64,000 bases of DNA, taken from positions 62,001 through 126,000 of IMG/VR virus record IMGVR_UViG_3300026097_000805, one strand, 5' to 3'. A program made the translations under genes and the position numbers. The notes under the pieces are model-generated. The model searched no databases. It was given only the letters and a program-made list of their open reading frames with translations, and had not been told where the DNA came from. This DNA comes from a virus. Positions 48,102 to 55,397 of the stretch are shown piece after piece; within the stretch, counting starts at the first letter, position 1; the number at the start of each line of letters is the position of its first letter.

Positions 48102-48663
48102 GTATAACATTGTTGTATTTCCAGGCTTTAGGAAGCTGCCAGGTGTCTTCTTGATAAATTGTAAATTGTACTTTTGGAAAGCATTCAAACACTTTGCCTA
48201 TCTGATGTATCCAGTACCTTGGATCAACAGCTCTTTTATGCGAGTCGTCATAGTTAGGGGTGCTTTTATATATGTTATTTACAGTGTTTGTTTTACTATA
48301 CAAATCAAAACCTAACAATTTTACATTATGTTCTTTTTCTAGTTTTGCAGCTAGAAGAACAGCATATGGACCACTCCCCCAATTGAAAGGTTCGTCCCAA
48401 CGTTCACTACCAGCATATGGAAGATCGGGTACAATACGTATACGTTTATGACATTTAAAATTTTTATGCCATTCTTCTCTAGTATACACAAGACTGGTCG
48501 CATTAGTATTGCAATCAACAGCTTCTTGTACCATTCTCCTATCAACACATACCAAATAGTCAACTATAAAATCTCTTAGTATAGCGTTGCATCCTATCTT
48601 AAGGTCTTTAATTTTGTTGATGTCGACAGATTTACGGCTTTCGCCATTACCAATAACTAACAT
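48076..48663 (-). CDS. Conserved hypothetical protein (195 aa)
   Basis: Starts MLVIGNGESRKSVD, followed by GCNAILRDF, LVCVDRRMV and a DEPFNWGSGPYAV core: a Rossmann-like pattern resembling phage proteins annotated as putative glycosyltransferases or DUF115-like. No catalytic residues can be assigned. A late-like AATAAATA lies 6 nt upstream. Its stop overlaps the sigma70-like promoter of queD. Confidence 0.5.
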   Translation of the reverse strand: MLVIGNGESRKSVDINKIKDLKIGCNAILRDFIVDYLVCVDRRMVQEAVDCNTNATSLVYTREEWHKNFKCHKRIRIVPDLPYAGSERWDEPFNWGSGPYAVLLAAKLEKEHNVKLLGFDLYSKTNTVNNIYKSTPNYDDSHKRAVDPRYWIHQIGKVFECFPKVQFTIYQEDTWQLPKAWKYNNVILDKISNIV

Positions 48664-48667
48664 ACAG

Positions 48668-48976
48668 CTATTTATTGAGGTCGTCTCTTACCTTGCGTAA
48701 TTCTCTTTTAATTTCTTGAAAGTTATTAGAAGTTCTTTGCATAGCTTCAGCAAACAATCGAATGGTATCTACTGCCCACCACCACCATATGACGCTAATA
48801 ACAAAGAAAAATAAGCCACCTATTATTATAAGTTTATTTGCAAGTTGATCCATACCTAATGCATAAAGTAAAAATTCTGCTGCAAGCCATATCAAAGGCA
48901 CAGACCAAGCAAAATACTTCCAGATCTTTGACTGAAAGATTGCTCTCTCATATATTTTTTTATTTTCTTTATTCAT
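48668..48976 (-). CDS. Two-TM membrane protein (102 aa)
   Basis: Hydrophobic helices at about residues 20-40 and 48-66, followed by a charged helical tail. Late block between fibre-like protein and hypothetical gene. Possibly holin-like or structural, unassigned. Confidence 0.55.
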   Translation of the reverse strand: MNKENKKIYERAIFQSKIWKYFAWSVPLIWLAAEFLLYALGMDQLANKLIIIGGLFFFVISVIWWWWAVDTIRLFAEAMQRTSNNFQEIKRELRKVRDDLNK

Positions 48977-50071
48977 TTATCTAGAGATTTGACCGAATGG
49001 TTTCCAAGCACCCGGAGTACCATCAGTTATACATATCCAACCAACCCATCCAGTTGGTTGCGGATTGTCATTCCAAATTATATCCCCTTTACGATATGAT
49101 CCAGTTTGCGGTTCGCTTGAACCTACTTCTTGCTTCTTATTTTGAAAACGTACAGGACCTGCTGTTGTGATATCAACATCGTCTCCAAAGTTTTTTACTC
49201 TTACGCCAATTCGGTCTGCAAAAGTTGTTCTTTCATGAACTCTTATACCGCCTGTTGGTTCGAAACTGATTCTACGAGAATCATCTGTGACAATATCAAA
49301 ACCGCTTGTTGTCCATGTTCCTAATTTAAAGCGTAAATCATCTGTGTAGTCTATAACAAATTCATGCTCTAAACTTTTAACACTTAGGGCACCATTTGGT
49401 TCCATTGTGCCTAATCCAAGACGCATGGAATTTGGATCATAGTGTACAAAGTTGTCTATTGTAAAGGATCCTGCAACATCTAGTTTAGTCAAAGTGCCTA
49501 CAGTTCTTAGTGAGCTGTTTCTAATGCCGACGCCTAGGCTATCACTACTTAATACAGTCTGACCTGCTATACAATATTCTTTGTCTCTAGCAATGTCGAG
49601 CGTTTCGCTGGAAAATAATCTATCAGGATTGCCCTGCATTGTTAATTGTCTAGTATTACCTTGGCCAGTCCAAACAAGTCCTTTGTTTGCAATAGAACCA
49701 TTTTCTGCTTTGAACTCTAGTGGTCCTGTTCTTTCGTTTCGAACGTCTGCACTGATTTCGTCTACGTGTAGTTTAGTAGCTGTAATTTCTCCTTCGACTG
49801 TAAGCGAACCTTTTACAGTTAAAGGGTTTAAGATTTCTTTTGCTTCTAGTGCAGGAGCAATAATTTTATCATTTTCTATTACAAGTACAGGTTTCTCTGC
49901 ATACGTTGCATTGTCTTTTATGCCTACACTAGCAAATTTTGCAATCTTGCCGCCCATTATCTTATCGCCACTTAACTCTCTATCGAGTATCTGTGGTTTA
50001 GGAACCGGACGATTTTGTAGTTCTTCGATTGTTTCTGCTAGTGCAACTAGGCTATTTTTAAGTTCGCTCAT
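48977..50071 (-). CDS. Fibre-like structural protein (364 aa)
   Basis: Start at 50071 chosen for AGGA 9 nt upstream. A coiled N-terminus (MSELKNSLVALAETIEELQN) is followed by a beta-rich body with LTVKGSLTVEGEITATKL and GTMEPNGALSVKS segments, typical of trimeric fibre shafts, and a C-terminal GDIIWNDNPQPTGWVGWIC block common in marine phage fibres. Late promoter 28 bp upstream. Confidence 0.75.
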   Translation of the reverse strand: MSELKNSLVALAETIEELQNRPVPKPQILDRELSGDKIMGGKIAKFASVGIKDNATYAEKPVLVIENDKIIAPALEAKEILNPLTVKGSLTVEGEITATKLHVDEISADVRNERTGPLEFKAENGSIANKGLVWTGQGNTRQLTMQGNPDRLFSSETLDIARDKEYCIAGQTVLSSDSLGVGIRNSSLRTVGTLTKLDVAGSFTIDNFVHYDPNSMRLGLGTMEPNGALSVKSLEHEFVIDYTDDLRFKLGTWTTSGFDIVTDDSRRISFEPTGGIRVHERTTFADRIGVRVKNFGDDVDITTAGPVRFQNKKQEVGSSEPQTGSYRKGDIIWNDNPQPTGWVGWICITDGTPGAWKPFGQISR

Positions 50072-50098
50072 TTGATAAATCCTGCTATTATGCAACAG

Positions 50099-50106
50099 TA
50101 TTTATC
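50099..50106 (-). promoter_or_regulatory. T4-type late promoter
   Basis: GATAAATA on the minus strand ahead of the 364-aa fibre-like gene, overlapping the stop of the upstream gene. Confidence 0.6.
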
Positions 50107-51406
50107 AAGAAACCTTTAGCAGTATCGTATCTGGATTACATCGACCATTGAGTTTTGTGTCTGTAGTAGCAATGTCATCTAAGAACTTACGTAGTGCTAC
50201 TTTACCTGCACTCTTAAATGCTTTGAGTTGCTCTTCAGGTTTGCGCAGAGTCTTTTGAATACTTAGTGCTTCGTCAAAGCCAATAATAGTTGTACCTTTC
50301 ACACTAAGCCCACTACCTTCACGCTTCATTCCTTTAGGATCAATGTTAGCGGCAACATACTTGCCCAGTTTGCGTGTTTTTACGTTAAATACCCAAAGCT
50401 CATTAGCACCTACAACGTCTACAGGATTAACACTTGCTAGACTGTACTTGGCATCTGTCTTACAGTACTTGAGCTTCTCCACTAGTTTAGTAGCACTCTT
50501 AGGCTTGGCCTTGCGTGGCTTGCGTGTCGCCTTTGCACTTTCAATTAGGAAGTCTAGTGCAGTCATTAGTTCTTCAATAGCAGTACGCAACTTTTTAATG
50601 TCTGCTTTTTTAATGTGTGCATAGCCTTCTTTAAGTTGTGCCCACAGGTCAGCTTCTTTTTCGTCTAGTTTTTTAAGTTGTCCTGCTGTAGGCATGCGTT
50701 CTAGCTCGTCATAGTCTGTTAGTTCATTTTCATAAAATGCTTTTAGCTTGCGAGCGTGTGCTTGTGTGACTCCCATGTCCATAAAGTGCTTTTTAAAGTC
50801 AAAGCCTTTAGGATCAAACGTAGCAGGATCAAGAATCCAACCTTCCAACCAACTGTCGATCTTTTCACTTTGCTGACGAGCCTGTTCCGTCAATCGTTCT
50901 TGGATAGTAGGAACATATACATCCTTCTTGTCTTTTTCCTCTTCTTGCTTTTCTTCTACGACAGTACTACCAATGTCAATAGCATGTTCAATACGCTTCT
51001 TTAAAAATTCTGTTATAGGACGTTTACTGCCTTGTGTGCCAGGAAGGCTTTCCCAAAACTCGTTTTCTTTCTCGCTGTAGTCAGGAGCTCCGTCCATAAG
51101 TGTATGGGCTAAGATACCAGCTGTGACACTTAATGCATGTCCTGGTGCAGCCTTAGCATGTTTAATTTGCTCTTTGCTATACTCACCGCTTTGCTCCATC
51201 CATTTAAATGCTGCTTGATATAAGTCAGCAGGTTTGAAGTTTTCGTAATAGAAGCTACGGCAAAATTCTCTATGGCGATGGATCTGTTCTCCAGTCCATT
51301 CTTCCCAGCCGTCCCAACCAGGCGAAGCAAGTTTACCACCGCGCTTTACACGAGGTGCAGCTCGTGGTGCTTTCTTTTTAACTTTTACGCCTGCTACTGT
51401 TGCCAT
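50105..51406 (-). CDS. Large basic hypothetical protein (433 aa)
   Basis: Basic N-terminus (GVKVKKKAPRAAPRVKRGG), long helical and Lys-rich middle, and a beta-containing C-terminal ~120 residues (ELWVFNVKTRKLGKYVAA). No enzyme motif. Expressed from its own sigma70 promoter, hence early or middle. Possibly DNA- or nucleoid-associated. Confidence 0.6.
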   Translation of the reverse strand: MATVAGVKVKKKAPRAAPRVKRGGKLASPGWDGWEEWTGEQIHRHREFCRSFYYENFKPADLYQAAFKWMEQSGEYSKEQIKHAKAAPGHALSVTAGILAHTLMDGAPDYSEKENEFWESLPGTQGSKRPITEFLKKRIEHAIDIGSTVVEEKQEEEKDKKDVYVPTIQERLTEQARQQSEKIDSWLEGWILDPATFDPKGFDFKKHFMDMGVTQAHARKLKAFYENELTDYDELERMPTAGQLKKLDEKEADLWAQLKEGYAHIKKADIKKLRTAIEELMTALDFLIESAKATRKPRKAKPKSATKLVEKLKYCKTDAKYSLASVNPVDVVGANELWVFNVKTRKLGKYVAANIDPKGMKREGSGLSVKGTTIIGFDEALSIQKTLRKPEEQLKAFKSAGKVALRKFLDDIATTDTKLNGRCNPDTILLKVS

Positions 51407-51433
51407 GTGAATTCTCCTAACTGTTTAATTGCT

Positions 51434-51462
51434 AGTATATAGCCGTTGAGGATTTTTGTCAA
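51434..51462 (-). promoter_or_regulatory. sigma70-type promoter of the 433-aa gene
   Basis: TTGACA at 51462-51457, 17-nt spacer, TATACT at 51439-51434; ribosome site GGAG precedes the ATG at 51406. Confidence 0.8.
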
Positions 51463-51698
51463 CTCTTTTTGAGTGCCCAGAAGGTAGCATACTTGTCTTC
51501 TAGACAACCTGTGATTATAATACGATGACCAAATATGCTAGGATCTATCATTGTTTGCCATTCTATGTCTGTGGCTTTTTCCATACAGAACTTGCCCTCG
51601 GGTGTTTGTTGCCATTCATAGATAGGCTGTGCGGCATAGATTTCTACGTCCTCTACATCTCCTAGTGTAAATTCGTGTAGCTTATACCTACTTAGCAT
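51459..51698 (-). CDS. Hypothetical protein (79 aa)
   Basis: Small soluble protein with F-x-L-G-D-V-E-D, followed by EWQTMIDPSIFGHR. Immediately downstream of DNA ligase (0-bp gap), probably one operon. Unknown function. Confidence 0.55.
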   Translation of the reverse strand: MLSRYKLHEFTLGDVEDVEIYAAQPIYEWQQTPEGKFCMEKATDIEWQTMIDPSIFGHRIIITGCLEDKYATFWALKKS

Positions 51699-53003
51699 TT
51701 ATATTTTTTCGTTAGGCTCAAAGCCTCTGAATGTTTTGAATCTTGGAAATCGCAAACTATATGTACCATCTTGATTTTGTGTAATTGCATCTGCTCTTAC
51801 TTCGACTAAATTGCCGATAATAGCATTGCGATTATTCCAAAACTCGTCCCGATGAACATCAGAAAAGCCACTACCCACGTTAACGCGAATATCTTTTCCA
51901 TCATCGATCCCCTCACAAACGAATGCTCCAAGACGTCCTTGATTCCTGCCAGTGCCTTCTTCAACTTCCTTTACCTCCAGTGTGACTTCAATAAATGGTT
52001 TTGCTTTGAGCCAAGCATGTGTACGCTTGCATTCATAAGGTGCGTCAATGTCTTTGATCATAACACCTTCATATCCACCGTCTACAGCCGCTTTATTAAG
52101 CTCTACAAAGCGAGCTTCGCCTTCTGGTGTGTCTAAGTCTACTTCTTCCCAATCCAACGCTTGTACGTGCTCTAAGACGTCCTTGTGATCTTCTACCCAG
52201 TGCTTGGTGATCTCACTACGGAAGCTCTGAGGCTTATCCCACGAACCATTCTGGAAACAACCTAGCGGAATAGTATCAAACAAGTGCAGTACAGCATCGT
52301 TTGCTTCTACATTGTCTTTGCGATGCACTTGCTTCATAAGGTCTTGGAAGTTAGCACTCATTACTTCACCGTCTAACACTAGCGGATAAGGTACAGGATA
52401 CTCTGCAACAACTGCTTCAAGTTCTTCAATGATGTGCCCAAAGTTGTGAAACTGTTTTCCGTTGCGACTAAACATTTCTACTTTGTTGCCGCGAATAATT
52501 GTAATAACACGAACACCATCAAGTTTGATTTCAATCTGTTTCTTGCCACGCATCTTCTTTTCGTGCTTGAGACTGTCATGTGCAAGCGCACAAGTAAACA
52601 CAGGCACAGTACCTGGCACTACTTTGTTCACAGTCTTTTCACTTACACCACAGCGCAGGTCTTTGATAAGGATACGTCGATACCAGTCATTCCATTGTTC
52701 CTTTGTTGCTACTTCCATAGCAAGTAGGATGGCATCGCGAGCAGCGTGTCCAGTTGCATCTCTGTTGATCAACAAGTCAGTAAGTTTTACAAAGTTATCC
52801 CAGTGCAAGCCTTGTCCTGTATCTTCTTCTTTGACAGGCACTTGTTTTACACCAAAAGTCACAAGTGGGTCCAATGCCATACGCAAGCCTTCAAAGAACT
52901 CTGGAAGTCCTTCTTTATGTGCGGCAAGAATAATATCTTCTTTGTTAAGACGACTGTTGTGTATTTCTAATTGTCGTATAATTTGATCTGGCTGGGTTCG
53001 CAT
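51699..53003 (-). CDS. ATP-dependent DNA ligase
   Basis: 434 aa. Adenylation motif I EIKLDGVR with the AMP-accepting Lys at ~160, motif III/IIIa (VLDGEVM, VLHLFD), motif IV (EGVMIK) and motif V (AWLKAKPF), followed by an OB domain. An N-terminal helical domain resembles T4 gp30 in architecture. The start at 53003 (ATG) is preferred over an upstream TTG at 53054. Joins Okazaki fragments during replication. Confidence 0.93.
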   Translation of the reverse strand: MRTQPDQIIRQLEIHNSRLNKEDIILAAHKEGLPEFFEGLRMALDPLVTFGVKQVPVKEEDTGQGLHWDNFVKLTDLLINRDATGHAARDAILLAMEVATKEQWNDWYRRILIKDLRCGVSEKTVNKVVPGTVPVFTCALAHDSLKHEKKMRGKKQIEIKLDGVRVITIIRGNKVEMFSRNGKQFHNFGHIIEELEAVVAEYPVPYPLVLDGEVMSANFQDLMKQVHRKDNVEANDAVLHLFDTIPLGCFQNGSWDKPQSFRSEITKHWVEDHKDVLEHVQALDWEEVDLDTPEGEARFVELNKAAVDGGYEGVMIKDIDAPYECKRTHAWLKAKPFIEVTLEVKEVEEGTGRNQGRLGAFVCEGIDDGKDIRVNVGSGFSDVHRDEFWNNRNAIIGNLVEVRADAITQNQDGTYSLRFPRFKTFRGFEPNEKI

Positions 53004-53182
53004 CTTTGTTCTGGCTCCATGTCTAATGATTCGTGAAAGTCGAACACTGTCCAACCTTGTAATGCATACATTGTAGCATGAGAAGGCGTACAGAGCAAGA
53101 TTTTTTGCTCCATATACCCTGCGGTTTCTACTCGAGCGTGTTCTACAAATCGCTCGATACTGTATAGTCTGTGTTCAATCAT
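52967..53182 (-). CDS. 71-aa hypothetical protein overlapping the ligase start
   Basis: ORF with ATG at 53182, overlapping the ligase 5' end by 37 bp and the upstream gene by 8 bp. Contains SHATMYALQGWTVFDF. Coupled overlaps support it; no family. Confidence 0.5.
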   Translation of the reverse strand: MIEHRLYSIERFVEHARVETAGYMEQKILLCTPSHATMYALQGWTVFDFHESLDMEPEQRCEPSQIKLYDN

Positions 53183-53327
53183 CCCAATCAATTTTGTTGT
53201 ACTTAGGTTTCTTTTTGATCTTGTTTTTGATCACTTGTGGACGGAAGGGACCTTGTGGATCCCTTACCGCCTTTGCTTCAAAGTTGCGTCTCTTGGGTGC
53301 TTGAGGACGTCTTAGTTTCTTGGACAT
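53175..53327 (-). CDS. 50-aa Lys/Arg-rich microprotein
   Basis: Very basic protein with RRPQAPKRRNFEAKAVRDPQ and FRPQVIKNKIKKK, ending in acidic WDD. AAGGG 9 nt before the ATG. Similar small basic proteins occur in T4-like phages; may bind nucleic acid. Confidence 0.6.
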   Translation of the reverse strand: MSKKLRRPQAPKRRNFEAKAVRDPQGPFRPQVIKNKIKKKPKYNKIDWDD

Positions 53328-53866
53328 TATACAACCCTTAGATCCTCAATGTTTATAGGAGTGTAGTCAATATGCTCTACACAAACACATCTGTGATGTT
53401 CTGTTGGACTTGGATTCTGATGAATATGTCCGTGAACATTTAACAACTGCTCACCTGCCTTGTTGTGACGATAGCGGTACAGTCCACTAGGGTCCAACGG
53501 AATGTGACTCAACAACAACCCATGCTCGTGAAACTCTCTCCACACAACAACCTTGGTGACAAGTCCGTTCTGAATAAAGAACTTGGCATCATCGTGATTG
53601 CCAAGAACTAATCTTTTAGAACCATTCAGTCTGGCCCATAAACTTCTAAAAGTGTCTTTATTGCCAAAAAACACATCACCCAAGTGGTATACAATATCAC
53701 CGGGCTTGACAACACGGTTCCAGTTTTCGATCATTGTTTCGTCCATTTCTTCAACAGAACTAAAACGATCGCCACGAACTAACTTACCTGTGCGTGAATC
53801 CACAAAGTTAAGGATATTGGCATGTTGAAAGTGTGTATCACTAATTAACCAAATATCTCTAGACAT
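53327..53866 (-). CDS. Metallophosphoesterase
   Basis: 179 aa calcineurin-like phosphoesterase. Metal ligands occur in SDTHF, HLGDVF, GNHDD, LSHIPLD and NVHGHIH. Hydrolyses phosphoesters, substrate unknown. It is the first gene behind a consensus sigma70 promoter at 53924-53896, with AAGGAGG before the start. Confidence 0.9.
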   Translation of the reverse strand: MSRDIWLISDTHFQHANILNFVDSRTGKLVRGDRFSSVEEMDETMIENWNRVVKPGDIVYHLGDVFFGNKDTFRSLWARLNGSKRLVLGNHDDAKFFIQNGLVTKVVVWREFHEHGLLLSHIPLDPSGLYRYRHNKAGEQLLNVHGHIHQNPSPTEHHRCVCVEHIDYTPINIEDLRVV

Positions 53867-53895
53867 GTTGCCCTCCTTTCTTAAGTGTTAATAGT

Positions 53896-53924
53896 ATTAT
53901 ATGTGTATTTAACTTGTTTGTCAA
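53896..53924 (-). promoter_or_regulatory. Consensus sigma70 promoter of the phosphoesterase operon
   Basis: TTGACA at 53924-53919, 17-nt spacer, TATAAT at 53901-53896, in the gap after the tRNA-Phe gene. Confidence 0.85.
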
Positions 53925-53931
53925 CCAATAG

Positions 53932-54007
53932 TGGTGCTAGAGGACGGAATCGAACCGCCGACACGAGAATCTTCAATACCCTGCTCTACCGACTGAGCTA
54001 CTCTAGC
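53932..54007 (-). tRNA. tRNA-Phe(GAA)
   Basis: Anticodon loop TTGAAGA; acceptor GCTAGAG pairs with CTCTAGC; CCA encoded. Last gene of the eight-tRNA cluster. Confidence 0.93.
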
Positions 54008-54011
54008 ATTA

Positions 54012-54082
54012 TGGTAGTAAATGATAGAATCGAACTATCTCTTCAGGCTTATGAGACCCGAGTCCGGACCACCGGATTTACT
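54012..54082 (-). tRNA. tRNA-Met(CAT), short D-arm
   Basis: Anticodon loop CTCATAA, acceptor AGTAAAT/ATTTACT, CCA encoded. Only 71 nt: the D-arm is a self-complementary CCGG-TGGT-CCGG. Could be elongator Met or, if lysidine-modified, Ile(CAT). Confidence 0.8.
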
Positions 54083-54083
54083 A

Positions 54084-54166
54084 TGGAGTGCAAGACAGGA
54101 CTCGAACCTGCATAGTCTTACGACACGGATTTGCAATCCGATGCATAACCATTCTGCCACTTGCAC
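54084..54166 (-). tRNA. tRNA-Cys(GCA)
   Basis: Loop TTGCAAA within CGGAT/ATCCG stem, acceptor GTGCAAG/CTTGCAC, CCA encoded. The variable region is longer than usual for Cys. Confidence 0.9.
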
Positions 54167-54167
54167 A

Positions 54168-54242
54168 TGGCTGGGGCGGAAGGACTCGAACCTCCAATCG
54201 ACAGAATCAAAATCTGTTGCATTACCAATTATGCTACACCCC
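54168..54242 (-). tRNA. tRNA-Gln(TTG)
   Basis: Loop TTTTGAT between ACAGA and TCTGT, acceptor starting GGGG, CCA encoded. Confidence 0.92.
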
Positions 54243-54248
54243 AAAACT

Positions 54249-54324
54249 TGGTGGACTCGCTCGGATTCGAACCGAGGACCAATTGATTAAAAGTCAACTG
54301 CTCTACCAACTGAGCTACGAGTCC
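54249..54324 (-). tRNA. tRNA-Lys(TTT)
   Basis: Loop CTTTTAA, acceptor GGACTCG/CGAGTCC, CCA encoded, canonical D- and T-arms. Confidence 0.94.
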
Positions 54325-54325
54325 A

Positions 54326-54409
54326 TGGTGGGGAAGGTAGGATTCGAACCTACTCACTTTACGAACTGATTTACAGTCAGCCGCGCCTCTCCAACTGCGC
54401 CGCTTCCCC
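54326..54409 (-). tRNA. tRNA-Tyr(GTA)
   Basis: Loop CTGTAAA, acceptor GGGGAAG/CTTCCCC, long class II variable arm, CCA encoded. Confidence 0.94.
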
Positions 54410-54410
54410 A

Positions 54411-54486
54411 TGGTGTCAAAGGATGGACTTGAACCATCGACCTAACGGTTATCAGCCGTTTGCTCTACCAACTGAGCTACATTGAC
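54411..54486 (-). tRNA. tRNA-Ile(GAT)
   Basis: Loop CTGATAA, anticodon stem ACGG/CCGT, CCA encoded; one mismatch (T6-T67) in the acceptor stem. Confidence 0.92.
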
Positions 54487-54491
54487 AAACT

Positions 54492-54565
54492 TGGCACCGG
54501 TCCAGGGAATCGAACCCCGAGTTTCAGTTTTGGAGACTGACGTGTTGCCATTACACTAGACCGAT
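54492..54565 (-). tRNA. tRNA-Trp(CCA)
   Basis: Loop CTCCAAA between TCAGT and ACTGA; acceptor ATCGGTC/GACCGGT, discriminator G, CCA encoded. First gene of the eight-tRNA cluster, just after the attenuator-like terminator. Confidence 0.93.
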
Positions 54566-54586
54566 ATAAAACTTTTTCCTCCTACT

Positions 54587-54626
54587 AAAAATAAAAAACC
54601 CCTGCTAATATCTCTACTAGCAGGGG
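54587..54626 (-). terminator. Intrinsic terminator (possible attenuator) before the eight-tRNA cluster
   Basis: Minus-strand stem CCCCTGCTA (54626-54618) with TAGCAGGGG (54607-54599), 10-nt loop, followed by TTTTTTATTTTT. It lies 22 nt upstream of tRNA-Trp and downstream of the leader ORF. Cluster 1 has no promoter after it, so those tRNAs need readthrough. Confidence 0.85.
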
Positions 54627-54651
54627 TGCGTTAAATAACTTTTCTTGACTA

Positions 54652-54729
54652 CTATGTCAAAAGCACACTCCTGCCTTCGCTAAACCAGCGAATGCAATAT
54701 TGTTGAATATGTTTCATCATTGTAGTCAT
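54652..54729 (-). CDS. 25-aa leader peptide, attenuator candidate
   Basis: ORF of 25 codons about 30 nt after the predicted start of the sigma70 promoter, with AAGAG upstream. Residues 4-16 are MMKHIQQYCIRWF. Their codons (ATG, AAA, ATT, CAA, TAT, TGC, TGG, TTT) are those read by all eight tRNAs of the cluster downstream: Met, Lys, Ile, Gln, Tyr, Cys, Trp, Phe. His and Arg, the two exceptions, have no tRNA in the window. A hairpin (54676-54692, TTCGCT/AGCGAA) overlaps codons 13-18. Segment 54675-54670 (GGCAGG) can pair with CCTGCT of the terminator 5' arm. This is the layout of ribosome-mediated attenuation; function is inferred. Confidence 0.55.
   Translation of the reverse strand: MTTMMKHIQQYCIRWFSEGRSVLLT
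54676..54692 (-). repeat. Pause-type hairpin within the leader ORF
   Basis: Perfect 6-bp stem TTCGCT/AGCGAA, loop GGTTT, overlapping the Trp and Phe codons of the leader peptide. Competes with the possible antiterminator pairing. Confidence 0.6.
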
Positions 54730-54766
54730 TTCTATTTCTCTTTGTTTAATTTCTTAGTATGTGTAT

Positions 54767-54795
54767 ACTATACACGTTTATTTATCTTCTGTCAA
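54767..54795 (-). promoter_or_regulatory. sigma70-type promoter of the tRNA leader, with late motif in its spacer
   Basis: TTGACA at 54795-54790, 17-nt spacer, TATAGT at 54772-54767. The spacer holds GATAAATA (54786-54779), a late element, so this site may be used at both stages. Predicted early start near 54760. Confidence 0.75.
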
Positions 54796-54810
54796 CCGTT
54801 TATTTTACTT

Positions 54811-54834
54811 TTTGACAATTTAGATACAATATTT
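54811..54834. repeat. 24-bp inverted repeat, arm 1 (after the 12-tRNA cluster)
   Basis: Perfect inverted match to 56211-56234. On the minus-strand transcript the two arms would pair to enclose all 12 tRNA genes. Plus-strand reading begins TTTGACAATTTAGATACA. Confidence 0.9.
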
Positions 54835-54838
54835 TAAA

Positions 54839-54913
54839 TGGTACACCGTAGGGGAATCGAACCCCTCTTTCCTGCGTGAAAGGCAAGCGTCCTAACCGAT
54901 AGACGAACGGTGC
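54839..54913 (-). tRNA. tRNA-Glu(TTC)
   Basis: Loop CTTTCAC; acceptor GCACCGT with ACGGTGT; CCA encoded. Last gene of the 12-tRNA cluster. Confidence 0.93.
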
Positions 54914-54918
54914 ATATA

Positions 54919-54995
<77 letters not shown>

Positions 54996-55001
54996 AATAA
55001 T

Positions 55002-55094
55002 TGGCGGTGAGGGTGGGATTTGAACCCACGGAACGCTATTAACGTTCGTCTGTTTTCAAGACAGGTGCAATAAGCCGGACTCTGCCACCTCACC
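55002..55094 (-). tRNA. tRNA-Ser(TGA)
   Basis: Loop CTTGAAA, class II with long variable arm (CGAACGTT/AGCGTTC), acceptor GGTGAGG/CCTCACC, CCA encoded. Confidence 0.94.
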
Positions 55095-55101
55095 AATAAA
55101 T

Positions 55102-55397
55102 TGGCAGCCCGTTAGCCACACACCGTTGGAATGATGCTTGTGACCCCTACACTGTAATAGCCCTGCTGTCTAGTTTATCAGTCTAGGGCACAAACTATTG
55201 TTTAGGTATAGGACTTTTGCTTCTCACTAAAGACCGCCACGGACCAACGGACGGCACTCTTTAGAACTAACACTAATGCAAAGAGCAAGTGGTTAACCAA
55301 TGCATCGACCTAGTTACTTGATAGACTATATCATATCTTTCGCTACTATCGGGCGGTTCAGGCCCTTATCGCCGTCTCTTTCGAGCTAGTGTGTAGT
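55102..55397 (-). ncRNA. Structured non-coding segment within the tRNA cluster, CCA-ended
   Basis: About 300 nt between tRNA-Met and tRNA-Ser without any ORF of note. On the minus strand it shows several stem-loops: CTC-GAAA-GAG near the 5' end, CTAAAGA/TCTTTAG with an inner CCG/CGG stem, and GCCCT/AGGGC. It ends GGGCTGCCA, so a CCA is encoded where a tRNA would end. I could not find a T-arm, a tmRNA tag or RNase P motifs. Probably a stable RNA cut from the polycistronic tRNA transcript; identity unknown. Confidence 0.5.

Noticed and set aside
50105-51406. Topoisomerase or helicase identity for the 433-aa protein
   Set aside because: No P-loop, Tyr active-site or toprim motif can be seen.
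54632-54660. Second sigma70 promoter at the leader stop (TTGACA ... TATTTA)
   Set aside because: The -10 matches only partly and initiation there would run straight into the terminator; kept as weak only.
54811-54840. Promoter in the 24-bp repeat (TTGACA with TACAAT)
   Set aside because: The spacing between the boxes is only 7 nt and at 17 nt no -10 is present on either arm.
55102-55397. tmRNA, RNase P RNA or group I intron in the long tRNA spacer
   Set aside because: No tag ORF, T-arm, GAGGAAAGTCC/ACAGA motifs; a GATATAGTC stretch resembles a group I P7 strand but no partner GACTA lies upstream and no exon is split.
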